64,000 bases of DNA from Carnobacterium maltaromaticum DSM 20342 (GTDB lineage Bacteria > Bacillota > Bacilli > Lactobacillales > Carnobacteriaceae), in assembly GCF_000744945.1 (NCBI RefSeq), contig NZ_JQMX01000001.1:1798001-1862000 (forward strand), in the 5' to 3' direction. Positions 9,074 through 18,218 of this stretch are shown piece after piece. Under the pieces are notes generated by a model. The model was not told the origin of the DNA and searched no databases. It worked only from the letters and a program-made list of their open reading frames with translations. Positions within the stretch are counted from its first letter, which is position 1; each line of letters opens with the position of its first letter. Made by a program: the position numbers and the translations under genes.

Positions 9074-10108
9074 ATGGAAAAAGAGCACATACTTACAACT
9101 AAAATAACAATTAATGGTACCTTTTATGACTCACAATTATATAGTGGAAAACTTTATTTATGGTTAGAAACCAATCAGCTAGCTATTTATAATTGGAACA
9201 ACTGGATGCTTGCCTTGAATGAAATTGAACGTCCTGTCTATTTTGAACCTCGTCCTTCTGAGGCTATGCAGTTTGACTTAAAGGATCTTACCCCTTATTT
9301 AGAAAGGAGTTTGGCTTTCGAAGAAGCTCCAATAGACACTGCTATCTTTAATCACCAACTCTATTTTTCTGATTCAACCGGCTTTTACAGTTATTCACTA
9401 GCACAATTAAAAGCCACTAAAAAAAAATTATGGGATCTGCCTGTGCTCCAAATTAATATTGCTAAAAACGGACGTATGGCACTAGCTTGTGGAGCTAATG
9501 GTCTTTATGAATACGATAATACCAAACGGTTTACTGACCATACAGCAGATGAAGTCGCTCCATCTATTTATCAATTAACAAATCAGTATGCTAGCCGTTC
9601 AGAATGGAGTCGTAACGATCTGATTCAATTCGGTGCACATCTGGAAAAAGCTGACTATATCTGTTTCTTTCATTTGCATGAAAAACAAATTATTTTGGAA
9701 AAAGTTCAGGCGGCCAATGAATTAACCTACAAAGAACATGTTTCCATTGAAGAATTACCCTTATCTTTAGAAATGACAAAACCGTTAATTGATGAAGGGC
9801 TCTTATTTTCTTTTAATCCTTTAAATCGTCAATTAAAAAAAGAAAAGCAGTATCGCTCGAAATCATTAACTGTCAAGGCAGCCTTGTCTGAGCTTAATCA
9901 ACAACCGCCTTTTTCGTTAAATACAATTTATATAAAAGAAAAGCATCACAAATTAACTGCTCAATTAAATGACCAACCTATTTTACAAATAAAGATGGAT
10001 TTTACTAAATGGCGCGTTTATGATCGAACCTTATATTACCGAAATCAACTACATGTCTTAACAAATAATGCCTGTATACTTTATTTGTTTACAGAGTTGA
10101 TTCACTAA
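9074..10108 (+). CDS. Conserved hypothetical protein, 344 residues
   Basis: I do not recognise this protein. It is soluble, has no signal peptide or membrane segment, and is rich in aromatic and hydrophobic residues in short strand-like repeats such as GKLYLWLETNQLAIYNW, HQLYFSDSTGFYSYS and MALACGANGLYEYDN. That pattern resembles blades of a beta-propeller, but this is only a visual impression. The ATG is chosen because AAAGGG precedes it by a good distance; a GTG nine bases upstream is an alternative. It is divergent from the ABC importer operon and followed by a strong terminator. Confidence 0.7.
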   Translation: MEKEHILTTKITINGTFYDSQLYSGKLYLWLETNQLAIYNWNNWMLALNEIERPVYFEPRPSEAMQFDLKDLTPYLERSLAFEEAPIDTAIFNHQLYFSDSTGFYSYSLAQLKATKKKLWDLPVLQINIAKNGRMALACGANGLYEYDNTKRFTDHTADEVAPSIYQLTNQYASRSEWSRNDLIQFGAHLEKADYICFFHLHEKQIILEKVQAANELTYKEHVSIEELPLSLEMTKPLIDEGLLFSFNPLNRQLKKEKQYRSKSLTVKAALSELNQQPPFSLNTIYIKEKHHKLTAQLNDQPILQIKMDFTKWRVYDRTLYYRNQLHVLTNNACILYLFTELIH

Positions 10109-10112
10109 GTCT

Positions 10113-10167
10113 AAAAAAAAGAACGAACTGACTATCATGGATGGATAGTCAGTTCGTTCTTTTTTCA
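10113..10167. terminator. Bidirectional terminator
   Basis: Near-perfect long stem GAACGAACTGACTATC / GATAGTCAGTTCGTTC with A- and T-runs outside, between convergent genes. Confidence 0.95.
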
Positions 10168-10174
10168 TGTCTAT

Positions 10175-11671
10175 TTAGCTAATCTCCGGATAAAATCCTT
10201 GACCATGGACCGGAATCGCTACACACTCTTCTAATTGATACTCACGAATTAAATCAGGCATATAAATCATTATTTCTTGTATGATTTTTTCCATTCCAAT
10301 CACACGTTCTCCATTCAGAGCACCCAAATAATGGTTAAAGCTTAACTCAATCAGCTCATCATCTGCTACATCAACTAATTCGACTAAATAGGAATCCGAT
10401 TTTGAATCAAAATAGAAACGATAGGTTAATCCATCAATCAATTCATTTTCTGTTTGCTCATCTCGCCCTAATTTATAAGGGGATAATCGGCCCGCTTGGT
10501 TCAATTGGTAATAGTCTCTTCCTTTAATTAGCAAATGTTTTAATTCCTGTCCTGTAAAACGGAGAATCGCAAATGTACAAGGAAATGTATAATTTTGAAG
10601 AATCATCTCCATTGTTAAAGCCGTTGAACCAACTGAACTTTTCACAAGGGAGACAACTGATATTTTACGTCTTGAGGCAACTTTTTGAACTTTGTGCAAA
10701 AACTGATAAGCATCTGGTTCAACCGAATCTAACCCTTTTATAATTGGTTTTTTTCGATCATTAGCACTTAAATGCTCCCATTCTTCAATCTCTTTTAAGA
10801 CAGCGGTATCTTCTTTTTCAGAAGCCAACGAAATTGTTTGGGCTTTAGCACTTTTCACATGCCATTTCTGCTCTTTTTGTTGAAGCTCAAAACTCATTTC
10901 GCCAATACTTGCTCCGCGTGTCCCAGGTTGAAGTAAAGGAACCCCATTTACTGCTCCGGCTAAGGTCCGGTGCTGATGCCCAGTAATGACTCCGTTTATT
11001 CCAGGAATTTCAGTAGCTAATCGGTACCCAACATTTTCTCCAGTCATATATTCTGTCGCTTCACCTGTCACTAAATCACGTTCTAATCCTCCATGATAGG
11101 CTAGCACAATTAAGTCTGGCTGTTCTGTCTCTTGAATAAAAGGGACCCATTTTTTGGCTGTTAAAATTGGATCTAAAAAGCGCAATCCGTTAATATTTTC
11201 AACCTTTTCCCATCTGGTTACATAAGAAGTTACTAGTCCAACTATAGCGATTCGAATCCCTTTGCGTTCCACAATTTGATAGGCTTCCCAACAAGTTTCG
11301 CCATTCTCTAAAACAATATTTGCAGCTAAATAAGGTGCATTTAATCCCTTTAAAGCCTTTTTCAAATAATTTATTCCATAGTTAAATTCATGATTTCCAG
11401 GTACAACACTGTCATAGTTGAGTTGATTCACTAGCTGGATGAAAGGATGGATACTCCATTTATCTTGATGCGTTGCTAAAGTATTAGCTAACATAGATCC
11501 TTCTAAAAAATCGCCATTTTCAATTAGAATTAGGTTTGGATCTATTTTTTTGCGCTTCTTTATATAGGTTGCAACACGAGCAAAACCATCGGCTGTTGCT
11601 TCTCCAGTCAATTCATTTGTACCCCGAATATAGCCATGAATATCACTTGTTACCAGTAAAGTTACTTCCAT
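10175..11671 (-). CDS. 5'-nucleotidase/cyclic phosphodiesterase family metallophosphatase, YunD-like
   Basis: A two-domain phosphoesterase of 498 residues. The calcineurin-like N-terminal domain has the dinuclear metal motifs TSDIHGY (residues 8-14), NGDFLEGS, PGNHEFNYG and GHQHR; the C-terminal 5'-nucleotidase domain follows about residue 310. Family members hydrolyse nucleoside monophosphates or 2',3'-cyclic nucleotides. Unlike the secreted forms it has no signal peptide or LPXTG anchor, so it should act in the cytoplasm, as expected for YunD of B. subtilis. The start is immediately followed by the strand of domain 1 (MEVTLLVTSDIHG). Confidence 0.9.
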   Translation of the reverse strand: MEVTLLVTSDIHGYIRGTNELTGEATADGFARVATYIKKRKKIDPNLILIENGDFLEGSMLANTLATHQDKWSIHPFIQLVNQLNYDSVVPGNHEFNYGINYLKKALKGLNAPYLAANIVLENGETCWEAYQIVERKGIRIAIVGLVTSYVTRWEKVENINGLRFLDPILTAKKWVPFIQETEQPDLIVLAYHGGLERDLVTGEATEYMTGENVGYRLATEIPGINGVITGHQHRTLAGAVNGVPLLQPGTRGASIGEMSFELQQKEQKWHVKSAKAQTISLASEKEDTAVLKEIEEWEHLSANDRKKPIIKGLDSVEPDAYQFLHKVQKVASRRKISVVSLVKSSVGSTALTMEMILQNYTFPCTFAILRFTGQELKHLLIKGRDYYQLNQAGRLSPYKLGRDEQTENELIDGLTYRFYFDSKSDSYLVELVDVADDELIELSFNHYLGALNGERVIGMEKIIQEIMIYMPDLIREYQLEECVAIPVHGQGFYPEIS

Positions 11672-11692
11672 ATCGTCACCTTTTCATTCTAA

Positions 11693-11736
11693 AATGAGAA
11701 AGACTAAGACCTCGGTCTCAGCCTCTCTTAATTCCT
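11693..11736 (-). terminator. Terminator after phnD-like gene
   Basis: On the minus strand GAGAGGCTGAGACC pairs with the following GTCTTAGTCTTTCTC around a short loop, then ATTTT. It lies in the gap between the phnD-like gene and the phosphoesterase gene. Confidence 0.7.
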
Positions 11737-11743
11737 TTATTTA

Positions 11744-12673
11744 TTATTGTCCAACCTCTTTTGCATATTCACGAACAATATCAAAACTACTATCGTCAGC
11801 AGGTACATACCCTTCATGAGCATATAACGAACTGATTAATTCACGGCCTTTATCAGATTTCCCAATGGCTACAAAAGCATCTTGAACTTTTGTTTTCCAC
11901 TTATCACTCAAATCTGGGCGTACTGCAATCGCATCATTTGGTATTTTAGCCTCTGTAAAATACATCGCATCTAATTTATCAAATACATCTGGTAAATCCT
12001 TCTTCAATAAATTACGCCCATCCTCAAAACTAAATGCTGCATCCACGCTACCATCTAAAACAGCCATTAAGCCAGCATCAATTCCCTTAACTGTTGCAAA
12101 TTGAATCTCTTTATCAACATTGATTCCAGCTTTTTGCATTTCAGCTACAGGAAAAACATACCCACTAGCCGAAACAACATCTTGAGCTGCAATTTTCTTC
12201 CCTTTTAAATCTTTTAAGTTCTTAATCGGGCTACCCTTTTTCACAACAATCATTGCTCGATAGCCATCAGCTAATTCTGTTGACGTTTCGCCACCAGGTT
12301 GTTTAATAGCAAAGCGTTGCGCTTGTAAAATCGCATCAGCTGCTTCTTGCTCATGACCTAAAACATATGCATTCGGCGGCATAATCCCTACATCCGTTTG
12401 TTTTGAAGCCATTGCTTCTATAATTGTATTATAATCTGTTGATACAGTTACTTTCACAGGTATTCCGAGTTCATCTGATAACAACTTTTCTAACGGTTTA
12501 GCTTTCGCTTCAATCGTGTTTGCCTCAATAGTTGGAACAAATTGAACGGTTAATTCTTTTGGAGTATAGCTCTCTTCTTTCGCTCCAGACTCTTTTTTCG
12601 CTCCACATGCTGCTAAACTTACGACTAAAACCACTCCCAAAACAAGCAAAAAACCATTTTTAACAAATTTCAT
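11744..12673 (-). CDS. Orphan PhnD-like phosphate/phosphonate-binding lipoprotein
   Basis: Periplasmic-binding-protein-like lipoprotein of 309 residues with lipobox LAAC (Cys23). The sequence LTVQFVPTIEANTIEAKAKPLEKLLSDELG and the downstream segments MPPNAYVLG and DVVSASGYVFPVAEMQK fit the PhnD/PtxB family that binds phosphonate, phosphite or phosphate esters on the cell surface. In most genomes such a gene sits with an ATPase (phnC) and permease (phnE), but none is present beside it here. It may use a transporter encoded elsewhere, or work as a scavenging receptor. It has its own promoter and terminator. Confidence 0.88.
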   Translation of the reverse strand: MKFVKNGFLLVLGVVLVVSLAACGAKKESGAKEESYTPKELTVQFVPTIEANTIEAKAKPLEKLLSDELGIPVKVTVSTDYNTIIEAMASKQTDVGIMPPNAYVLGHEQEAADAILQAQRFAIKQPGGETSTELADGYRAMIVVKKGSPIKNLKDLKGKKIAAQDVVSASGYVFPVAEMQKAGINVDKEIQFATVKGIDAGLMAVLDGSVDAAFSFEDGRNLLKKDLPDVFDKLDAMYFTEAKIPNDAIAVRPDLSDKWKTKVQDAFVAIGKSDKGRELISSLYAHEGYVPADDSSFDIVREYAKEVGQ

Positions 12674-12711
12674 TTTAAGTACCCTCCAAGTTTTTTTATG
12701 TGTCTTATTCT

Positions 12712-12740
12712 AGTATAATAGAATAACATCTTGTTTACAA
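12712..12740 (-). promoter_or_regulatory. Promoter of phnD-like gene
   Basis: TTGTAA (12740-12735), 17-base spacer, TATACT (12717-12712) on the minus strand, 39 bases or so before the start codon. Confidence 0.75.
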
Positions 12741-13070
12741 CGTTATTTATGTAAAATAGAGGTAAATAACCGAACAAAAATTACTTTTTGTTAACTTATT
12801 GTTGGTTTAATGCTCAAATTAGAAATTTGTAACTTAATTGAAAGTACGCAACTTATTTTAAATACTTCAATCCGTAACAATAAAAGATAGTACTGTTACC
12901 TTATAATCAACCTTACACAACCAAATCCGTTATCTTGCCAATTACTTTCTTTATCCTGAGTGCCACAATTTTCTCACATTCTTTTCAGAAAAAGACTTAT
13001 AACATCGCATTTAACCCGAATTTATGTTAAAATGATTTAGATATACTATAGAATAGAGGTAAAAAATCAA
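12741..13070. other. Intergenic region before ABC-F gene
   Basis: AT-rich divergent spacer with no open frame of note. A TAAAAT at 13028-13033 is a possible -10 for the ABC-F gene. ABC-F genes often have attenuator leaders, but I could not find a convincing leader peptide and terminator pair here. Confidence 0.5.
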
Positions 13071-14699
13071 ATGATTACAGTTAGTAATGTAAGTCTGTTA
13101 TTTTCAGATAGAAATTTATTTGAAGATGTAAATATCAAATTCACTCCTGGCAACTGTTATGGACTTATCGGCGCAAATGGCGCAGGTAAATCAACGTTCC
13201 TTAAAATTTTATCTGGCGACATCCAACCAACTACCGGTGATATTTCAATGTCATCTGGTGAGCGTTTAACCTTCTTAAAACAAAACCATTTTGATTATGA
13301 AGAATTTGGCGTTTTAGAAACGGTTATTATGGGCCATAAACGTTTATACGATATCATGAAAGAAAAAGATGCTATCTACATGAAAGAAGAATTTACTGAT
13401 GAAGATGGTATTCGCGCTGCTGAACTTGAAGGCGAATTTGCTGAATTAGATGGTTGGGAAGCTGAACCAGAAGCGGCTGTTTTACTACAAGGTCTTGGCA
13501 TTGATGAAAGTCTTCAACAAAAAACAATGAGCGAATTAACTGGTGGTCAAAAAGTTAAGGTGCTTTTAGCTCAAGCTTTATTCGGTAAACCTGATGTATT
13601 ACTACTAGATGAGCCTACCAATGGATTGGATAAACAATCAATTGAATGGTTAGAAGAATTTTTAATTAATTTCTCTAATACTGTTATTGTTGTTTCCCAT
13701 GACCGTCATTTCTTAAACAAAGTGTGTACGCATATGGCCGATGTTGATTTTGGTAAGATCAAACTTTACGTTGGGAACTACGACTTCTGGTTAGAATCAA
13801 GTCAATTAGCTTCACGTTTAGCAAATGACTCTAATTCTAAAAAAGAAGAACAAATTAAAGAATTACAAGACTTTATTGCGCGATTTAGTGCAAATGCCTC
13901 TAAATCAAAACAAGCAACGTCTCGTAAAAAAATGCTTGAAAAAATTACACTTGATGATATTCAACCATCTTCTCGTCGTTATCCATTCGTTGGATTTACA
14001 CCTGACCGTGAAATTGGAAATGATTTAATTCGTGTGGAAAATGTTTCTAAAACAATTGATGGCGTGAAAATTTTAGACAATATCAGCTTCTCATTAAACC
14101 GTGAAGATAAAACAGCATTTATCAGCCAACATGATATTGCGATTACAACATTGTTTAAAATTATCATGGGCGAAATGGAACCTGATTCTGGTAGCGTTAA
14201 GTGGGGTGTCACTACTACTCAATCTTATTTACCAAAAGATAATACGGCTGAATTTGAAAAAGGCGACTTAACCGTTGTTGATTGGTTACGCCAATTTGCT
14301 TCAAAAGAAGAAAGTGACAATACTTTCTTACGTAGTTTCTTAGGTCGTATGTTATTCTCTGGTGAAGATGTGATGAAAAAAGTATCTGTCCTTTCAGGTG
14401 GAGAAAAAGTTCGTTGTATGCTTTCTAAAATGATGTTAAGTAAATCAAATGTTTTGGTTCTTGATGATCCAACAAACCATTTAGACTTAGAGTCAATTAC
14501 AGCTTTAAATGATGGCTTGATTGCTTTCAAAGGTGCTTTACTATTTGGTTCTCATGATCATCAGTTTATCCAAACAATTGCAAATCGCATTATCGAAGTT
14601 TCACCTAATGGTGTAGTAGATCGTGCTGATACAACTTACGATGATTTCTTGGAAGATAAAAACGTTCAAGAACAAGTAGCAAAATTATACGCAAACTAA
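13071..14699 (+). CDS. ABC-F family ATPase, YkpA/YbiT-like
   Basis: Soluble ABC-F protein of 542 residues with two nucleotide-binding domains and no membrane part. Members bind the ribosomal E site and influence translation elongation or antibiotic protection. The first domain is canonical: Walker A GANGAGKST near residue 36, signature LTGGQKVKV, Walker B VLLLDEP. In the second domain the Walker A position reads SQHDIAITT instead of GxxGxGKST, while the signature LSGGEKVR and a DDP Walker B remain, so only one site is likely to bind ATP normally. From memory this is usual for the YkpA branch. No drug-resistance clues lie nearby, so a housekeeping role is more likely. Confidence 0.9.
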   Translation: MITVSNVSLLFSDRNLFEDVNIKFTPGNCYGLIGANGAGKSTFLKILSGDIQPTTGDISMSSGERLTFLKQNHFDYEEFGVLETVIMGHKRLYDIMKEKDAIYMKEEFTDEDGIRAAELEGEFAELDGWEAEPEAAVLLQGLGIDESLQQKTMSELTGGQKVKVLLAQALFGKPDVLLLDEPTNGLDKQSIEWLEEFLINFSNTVIVVSHDRHFLNKVCTHMADVDFGKIKLYVGNYDFWLESSQLASRLANDSNSKKEEQIKELQDFIARFSANASKSKQATSRKKMLEKITLDDIQPSSRRYPFVGFTPDREIGNDLIRVENVSKTIDGVKILDNISFSLNREDKTAFISQHDIAITTLFKIIMGEMEPDSGSVKWGVTTTQSYLPKDNTAEFEKGDLTVVDWLRQFASKEESDNTFLRSFLGRMLFSGEDVMKKVSVLSGGEKVRCMLSKMMLSKSNVLVLDDPTNHLDLESITALNDGLIAFKGALLFGSHDHQFIQTIANRIIEVSPNGVVDRADTTYDDFLEDKNVQEQVAKLYAN

Positions 14700-14701
14700 T
14701 T

Positions 14702-14750
14702 TAAAAAGTGTGGTTTCAAGTTTACGAACTTGAAACCACACTTTTTTATT
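14702..14750. terminator. Bidirectional terminator
   Basis: Stem AGTGTGGTTTCAAGTT / AACTTGAAACCACACT flanked by A- and T-runs, between convergent genes. Confidence 0.95.
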
Positions 14751-14760
14751 TGGATATAAC

Positions 14761-16212
14761 TTATTTGCGACGTGCGATATTTACTTTAAGAGTTTTCCCC
14801 TTAACATTTTTCGTTTTCATTGCGTTTAAAACCAAAGGCCCTTTGCCATTTAAAATTTCAACATAACTACCTTGGTCTCCGATTGTAATAATCCCAATAT
14901 CATCAACCTGAATGCCAGGTATTTTAGAAATTGTCCCAACGAAATCAATCGCCCGAATTTTTTTCTTCTTTCCACCATTAAAATACAGCTTCGTAATATC
15001 TTGGCTTAAAACTGTGCCTTTATCTTTTTTTAAACGCGGACGTTCAGCAATTTTCTTTTCAAAGGCTGGTTTATGACGTAAAACAAAACGTGCACTTGGC
15101 GCCGTAATTTCGCTAACATCTGAAGCACTGTACCTTTTAATTTCAGCCCAACGCTCTTTTTCATAAGGCTCAACTAAAGTTAAAGCTACGCCGGTTTTTC
15201 CAGCTCGACCTGTTCGACCAATTCGGTGAACAAAACTTTCTTTTTCCACAGGTACATCGTAGTTGACTACATGAGTAATGTTATCCACATCAATTCCGCG
15301 AGCAGCAACATCCGTAGCCACTAAATAACGGAATTTTCCTTTTCTAAAATCGTCCATTACATCAAAACGATCTTCTTGAATCATACCTCCATGAAGTTTA
15401 TCCACAGGTAAACCAGCTTTATTTAGGTATTCATAGACATTATTCACTGTTTCTTGACGATTACAGAAAACAATACAACTATCTGGGTTTTCCACTGTTA
15501 ATAAGTCTAACAAGGTTGGCATTTTTTTATCCCCAGATACCATTAAAAATGATTTTAAAATTTTAGGTTTTGAATCTTCTGTGGTTTCAATCTTAATTGA
15601 TACTGCTTCGTCCTTCATATAGTGACTGGCTAAACGTTCCACCTCTACTGGCATAGTTGCCGAAAATAGTAAGGTTTGACGCTCTTTTGGTAAGAAGCCA
15701 ATTATTTCTTCGACTTGGTCAATAAAGCCCATATTTAACATTTCATCTGCTTCATCTAGAATTAAATATTCGAGTTTATCCACAGGAAACGTTCCTTTTT
15801 TCAAATGATCTAAAACACGCCCAGGTGTTCCTACAACAATATGACTTTTTTGTTTTAACTCTGATTTTTGACGCTCAAAAGATGCTTTACCAAAAACAGA
15901 TGTCGCTTTTATACGACGAAAACGTCCAATATTTGCAATATCTTCATTTACTTGCAAAGCCAATTCACGCGTTGGAACTAAAACCAATGCTTGTGGTCGA
16001 TTTTCTTCCCAAAGGATTTTTTCACATAATGGAATACCAAAACTAGCCGTTTTACCACTCCCAGTCTGTGAAGTTACAATCACATCCATATCTGCCAAAG
16101 CCACAGGAATTACTTCCTCTTGAACTTTTGTTGGTTGAAAATAACCTAAACCATTTAAAGCTTTTAGTACATCTTCGCCAATGCCATAATCTGCAAATTC
16201 TTTTTTTCCCAT
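14761..16212 (-). CDS. dbpA: DEAD-box RNA helicase DbpA/YxiN
   Basis: ATP-dependent RNA helicase of 483 residues with the full DEAD-box set: Q motif FQPTKVQ, motif [16 protein letters not shown], and [10 protein letters not shown]. The final 75 residues (after about 405) form the DbpA RNA-binding domain, which in B. subtilis YxiN and E. coli DbpA recognises hairpin 92 of 23S rRNA and assists large-subunit assembly. Length agrees with YxiN (about 480). The -10 TATAAT with a TG extension lies at 16248-16243. Confidence 0.93.
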   Translation of the reverse strand: MGKKEFADYGIGEDVLKALNGLGYFQPTKVQEEVIPVALADMDVIVTSQTGSGKTASFGIPLCEKILWEENRPQALVLVPTRELALQVNEDIANIGRFRRIKATSVFGKASFERQKSELKQKSHIVVGTPGRVLDHLKKGTFPVDKLEYLILDEADEMLNMGFIDQVEEIIGFLPKERQTLLFSATMPVEVERLASHYMKDEAVSIKIETTEDSKPKILKSFLMVSGDKKMPTLLDLLTVENPDSCIVFCNRQETVNNVYEYLNKAGLPVDKLHGGMIQEDRFDVMDDFRKGKFRYLVATDVAARGIDVDNITHVVNYDVPVEKESFVHRIGRTGRAGKTGVALTLVEPYEKERWAEIKRYSASDVSEITAPSARFVLRHKPAFEKKIAERPRLKKDKGTVLSQDITKLYFNGGKKKKIRAIDFVGTISKIPGIQVDDIGIITIGDQGSYVEILNGKGPLVLNAMKTKNVKGKTLKVNIARRK

Positions 16213-16242
16213 AATAACCTCTTCCAGTTCTTTGATTCCTTC

Positions 16243-16248
16243 ATTATA
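16243..16248 (-). promoter_or_regulatory. -10 box of dbpA
   Basis: TGCTATAAT on the minus strand (extended -10), about 30 bases before the start codon. No clear -35. Confidence 0.55.
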
Positions 16249-16361
16249 GCATGATAACTGCCTTGATAGTTTGATTTAACTATAAAAATAACAATTTAGT
16301 CCTCTTAACCCTTATTATGAGAATTAGATTTAATTTAGATGAGTTTTTTTTCATTTAATTC

Positions 16362-16390
16362 TTGCATTTTTATTTTTTATCATTTATGAT
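16362..16390 (+). promoter_or_regulatory. Promoter of methionine T-box transcript
   Basis: TTGCAT (16362-16367), 17-base spacer, TATGAT (16385-16390). Transcription should begin just before the T-box leader. Confidence 0.75.
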
Positions 16391-16396
16391 AGGAAC

Positions 16397-16722
16397 AATC
16401 AAAGAAAATATAAAACCGTGATGAGAAAAGTAATTAATGGATGAATTCTTAGAGAGCCTTGTTTTGGTGTAAAAAGGCAATTCACAAATTAATGAACATG
16501 GCCTCGGAGTTTTAGTGATTGAACGACTAGTTTTGTCTTCAAATCCTACAGGGTTCGCCTGTTATAGCGATAGAGTCTCTTGCTAACTTAAGCACGGTAC
16601 TTGAAGAGGTTTATTTTGTGAAAAATAAACAAATAAAAGGTGGTAACACGACTCGATATCTATCGAGCTCGTCCTTTATCAATCCCTTAATTGGGATTTG
16701 GTAAAGGGCGAGTGCTTTTTTT
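16397..16722 (+). promoter_or_regulatory. T-box riboswitch, probably tRNA-Met
   Basis: An uncharged-tRNA-sensing leader of about 325 bases. The AG-rich bulge AGAGAGCC is at 16451. The conserved T-box sequence AAGGTGGTAACACG is at 16637-16650; its UGGU would pair with a tRNA 3' end having discriminator A, as in tRNA-Met. The terminator has arms at 16667-16678 and 16702-16715 followed by seven T. The specifier region reads AATGAACATGG, so an AUG (16492 or 16498) is available whichever register is right. When methionine is scarce, uncharged tRNA stabilises the antiterminator and the metY genes are expressed. Confidence 0.92.
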
Positions 16723-16724
16723 GC

Positions 16725-16768
16725 TACTTTTTCTGTCGGAGCTAAACAACTCAACAAACTTTTTATTT
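16725..16768 (+). repeat. 3' half of dispersed leader element, before metY
   Basis: CTACTTTTTCTGTCGGAGC then TAAACAACTCAACAAACTTTTTAT, placed between the T-box terminator and the AAAGGAGG of metY. It matches the right half of the full copies before metA and ansA; the left half is missing, as if replaced by the T-box. Confidence 0.75.
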
Positions 16769-16787
16769 CATAAAGGAGGAATTACAC

Positions 16788-18077
16788 ATGACAAAAGCAA
16801 GACAAGCATACGGAAAAGGAACATTGGCTGTACAAGGGACTTATCAACCAAAGAATGGGGAACCTCGAGTTTTACCACTTTATCAAAGTACAACATTTGC
16901 TTATGAACAGGCTGAGGATGTCGCTGCTCTTTTTGATTTATCTGCTGAAGGACATCTATATTCTCGTATCAGTAATCCAACTGTTGCTGTTTTTGAAGAA
17001 AAAATTGCTTTACTAGAGGATGGTGTTGCAGCTGTCGCTACTTCTTCTGGCATGGCTGCAATTTTTAACAGCATTCTAAATATCGCTAAAGCTGGTGATA
17101 ATATCTTAAGCTCCAAAACAATTTATGGTGGAACAACCAATTTATTTGCTGTTACGTTACCAAAATTTGGGATTACTACTCGCTTTTTCGATCAGGATGC
17201 GTCTCCTGAAGAGATTATTGCTTTAGCTGATCAGAATACAAAATTAGTTTTTGGTGAAACGATTGCTAATCCGGGCTTAAATGTTTTTGATTTTGAAAAA
17301 TTTCATTCCATTTGCAAAATACTTGATTTGCCATTAATCATCGATAGTTCTTTAACTGGACCCGCTTTATGTAATCCTTTAAAGCATGGTGCAAATATTG
17401 TGGTTCATTCTACAACGAAATACATTGACGGACATGCTACTGCACTGGGAGGAATTGTCATTGATGGTGGGAATTTCAATTGGGATAATGGTAAATTTGA
17501 CGAGTTAATTTTACCTGATGATAGCTATCACGGTGTACGCTATGTGGCTGATTTTGGGCAAGCAGCTTATGCAACAAAGCTCAGAGTTCAGTTAGTACGC
17601 GACTTAGGAAATATTCAAAGTCCTTTCAATGCTTATTTGAGCAATCTTGGTTCTGAAACCTTGGTCTTACGCTCCAAAAAACATTCAGAAAATGCACTAG
17701 CAGTTGCTAAGTGGCTTCAAAAACAAAAAGACGTTTCATTTGTTCGCTATCCTGGATTAGAAACAGATTCCCATTATCCATTAGCACAAAAGTACTTGCC
17801 AAATGGCGCTAGTGGGATGGTTACATTCGGAATTAAAGGTGGCGCCTCGGCTGCTAAGCAATTTATTAATCACCTTAACTTCATTCAATTAGTCATTCAT
17901 TGTGCTGATATTCGTACCTCCATTTTACATCCAGAAAGTTCGACTCATCGCCAATTAAATTCGGAACAATTACTTGAAAGTGGAGTAACAGAAGATTTAA
18001 TTCGATTATCGGTTGGAATTGAAGACACACATGATATTATTCAGGATTTAGCTCAGGCATTTCAGACTGTTCATTAA
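16788..18077 (+). CDS. metY: O-acetylhomoserine sulfhydrylase
   Basis: PLP-dependent Cys/Met metabolism enzyme of 429 residues that makes homocysteine from O-acetylhomoserine and sulfide. The PLP lysine is in VHSTTKYIDGH near residue 210, and the length and the GGTTNLF and SSLTGPALCNPLKHGA segments fit O-acetylhomoserine aminocarboxypropyltransferase rather than cystathionine gamma-synthase (usually about 380 residues). It is controlled by the methionine T-box and followed by metA, which supplies its substrate. The same family can also make cysteine from O-acetylserine, a possible secondary activity. Confidence 0.94.
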   Translation: MTKARQAYGKGTLAVQGTYQPKNGEPRVLPLYQSTTFAYEQAEDVAALFDLSAEGHLYSRISNPTVAVFEEKIALLEDGVAAVATSSGMAAIFNSILNIAKAGDNILSSKTIYGGTTNLFAVTLPKFGITTRFFDQDASPEEIIALADQNTKLVFGETIANPGLNVFDFEKFHSICKILDLPLIIDSSLTGPALCNPLKHGANIVVHSTTKYIDGHATALGGIVIDGGNFNWDNGKFDELILPDDSYHGVRYVADFGQAAYATKLRVQLVRDLGNIQSPFNAYLSNLGSETLVLRSKKHSENALAVAKWLQKQKDVSFVRYPGLETDSHYPLAQKYLPNGASGMVTFGIKGGASAAKQFINHLNFIQLVIHCADIRTSILHPESSTHRQLNSEQLLESGVTEDLIRLSVGIEDTHDIIQDLAQAFQTVH

Positions 18078-18085
18078 CTAATTAA

Positions 18086-18204
18086 GGCCAGCCCTTTTGA
18101 GTCAACTCCTCGAGAAAAAGATAAAAATTTGAGAGGACAAAAAACGTCCTATCAATTTTTCCTATTTTCTTACCGGAGCTAACCGGCTCAACGAGCTTTT
18201 TATT
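18086..18204 (+). repeat. Full copy A of dispersed structured element, before metA
   Basis: Predicted helices, outer to inner: TTGAGTC (18097-18103) with GGCTCAA (18185-18191); a small hairpin CTC-CTC-GAG at 18106-18114; GAAAA with TTTTC (18169 end); AAAAATT (18123) with AATTTTT (18154); AGGAC (18134) with GTCCT (18146). The right end CTCAACGAGCTTTTTAT adjoins the AAGGAGG of metA. The UCCU of the small hairpin could also pair with that Shine-Dalgarno sequence. Confidence 0.7.
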
Positions 18205-18218
18205 AAGGAGGAATTTAT

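Noticed and set aside
12971..13000. CAGAAAAAGACTTATAAC as another copy of the dispersed element
   Set aside because: Only about ten bases resemble the left half, with no matching right arm or core, so it is likely chance in AT-rich DNA.
12741..13070. Attenuator leader peptide for the ABC-F gene
   Set aside because: No short frame with a good ribosome binding site followed by paired terminator/antiterminator helices was found.
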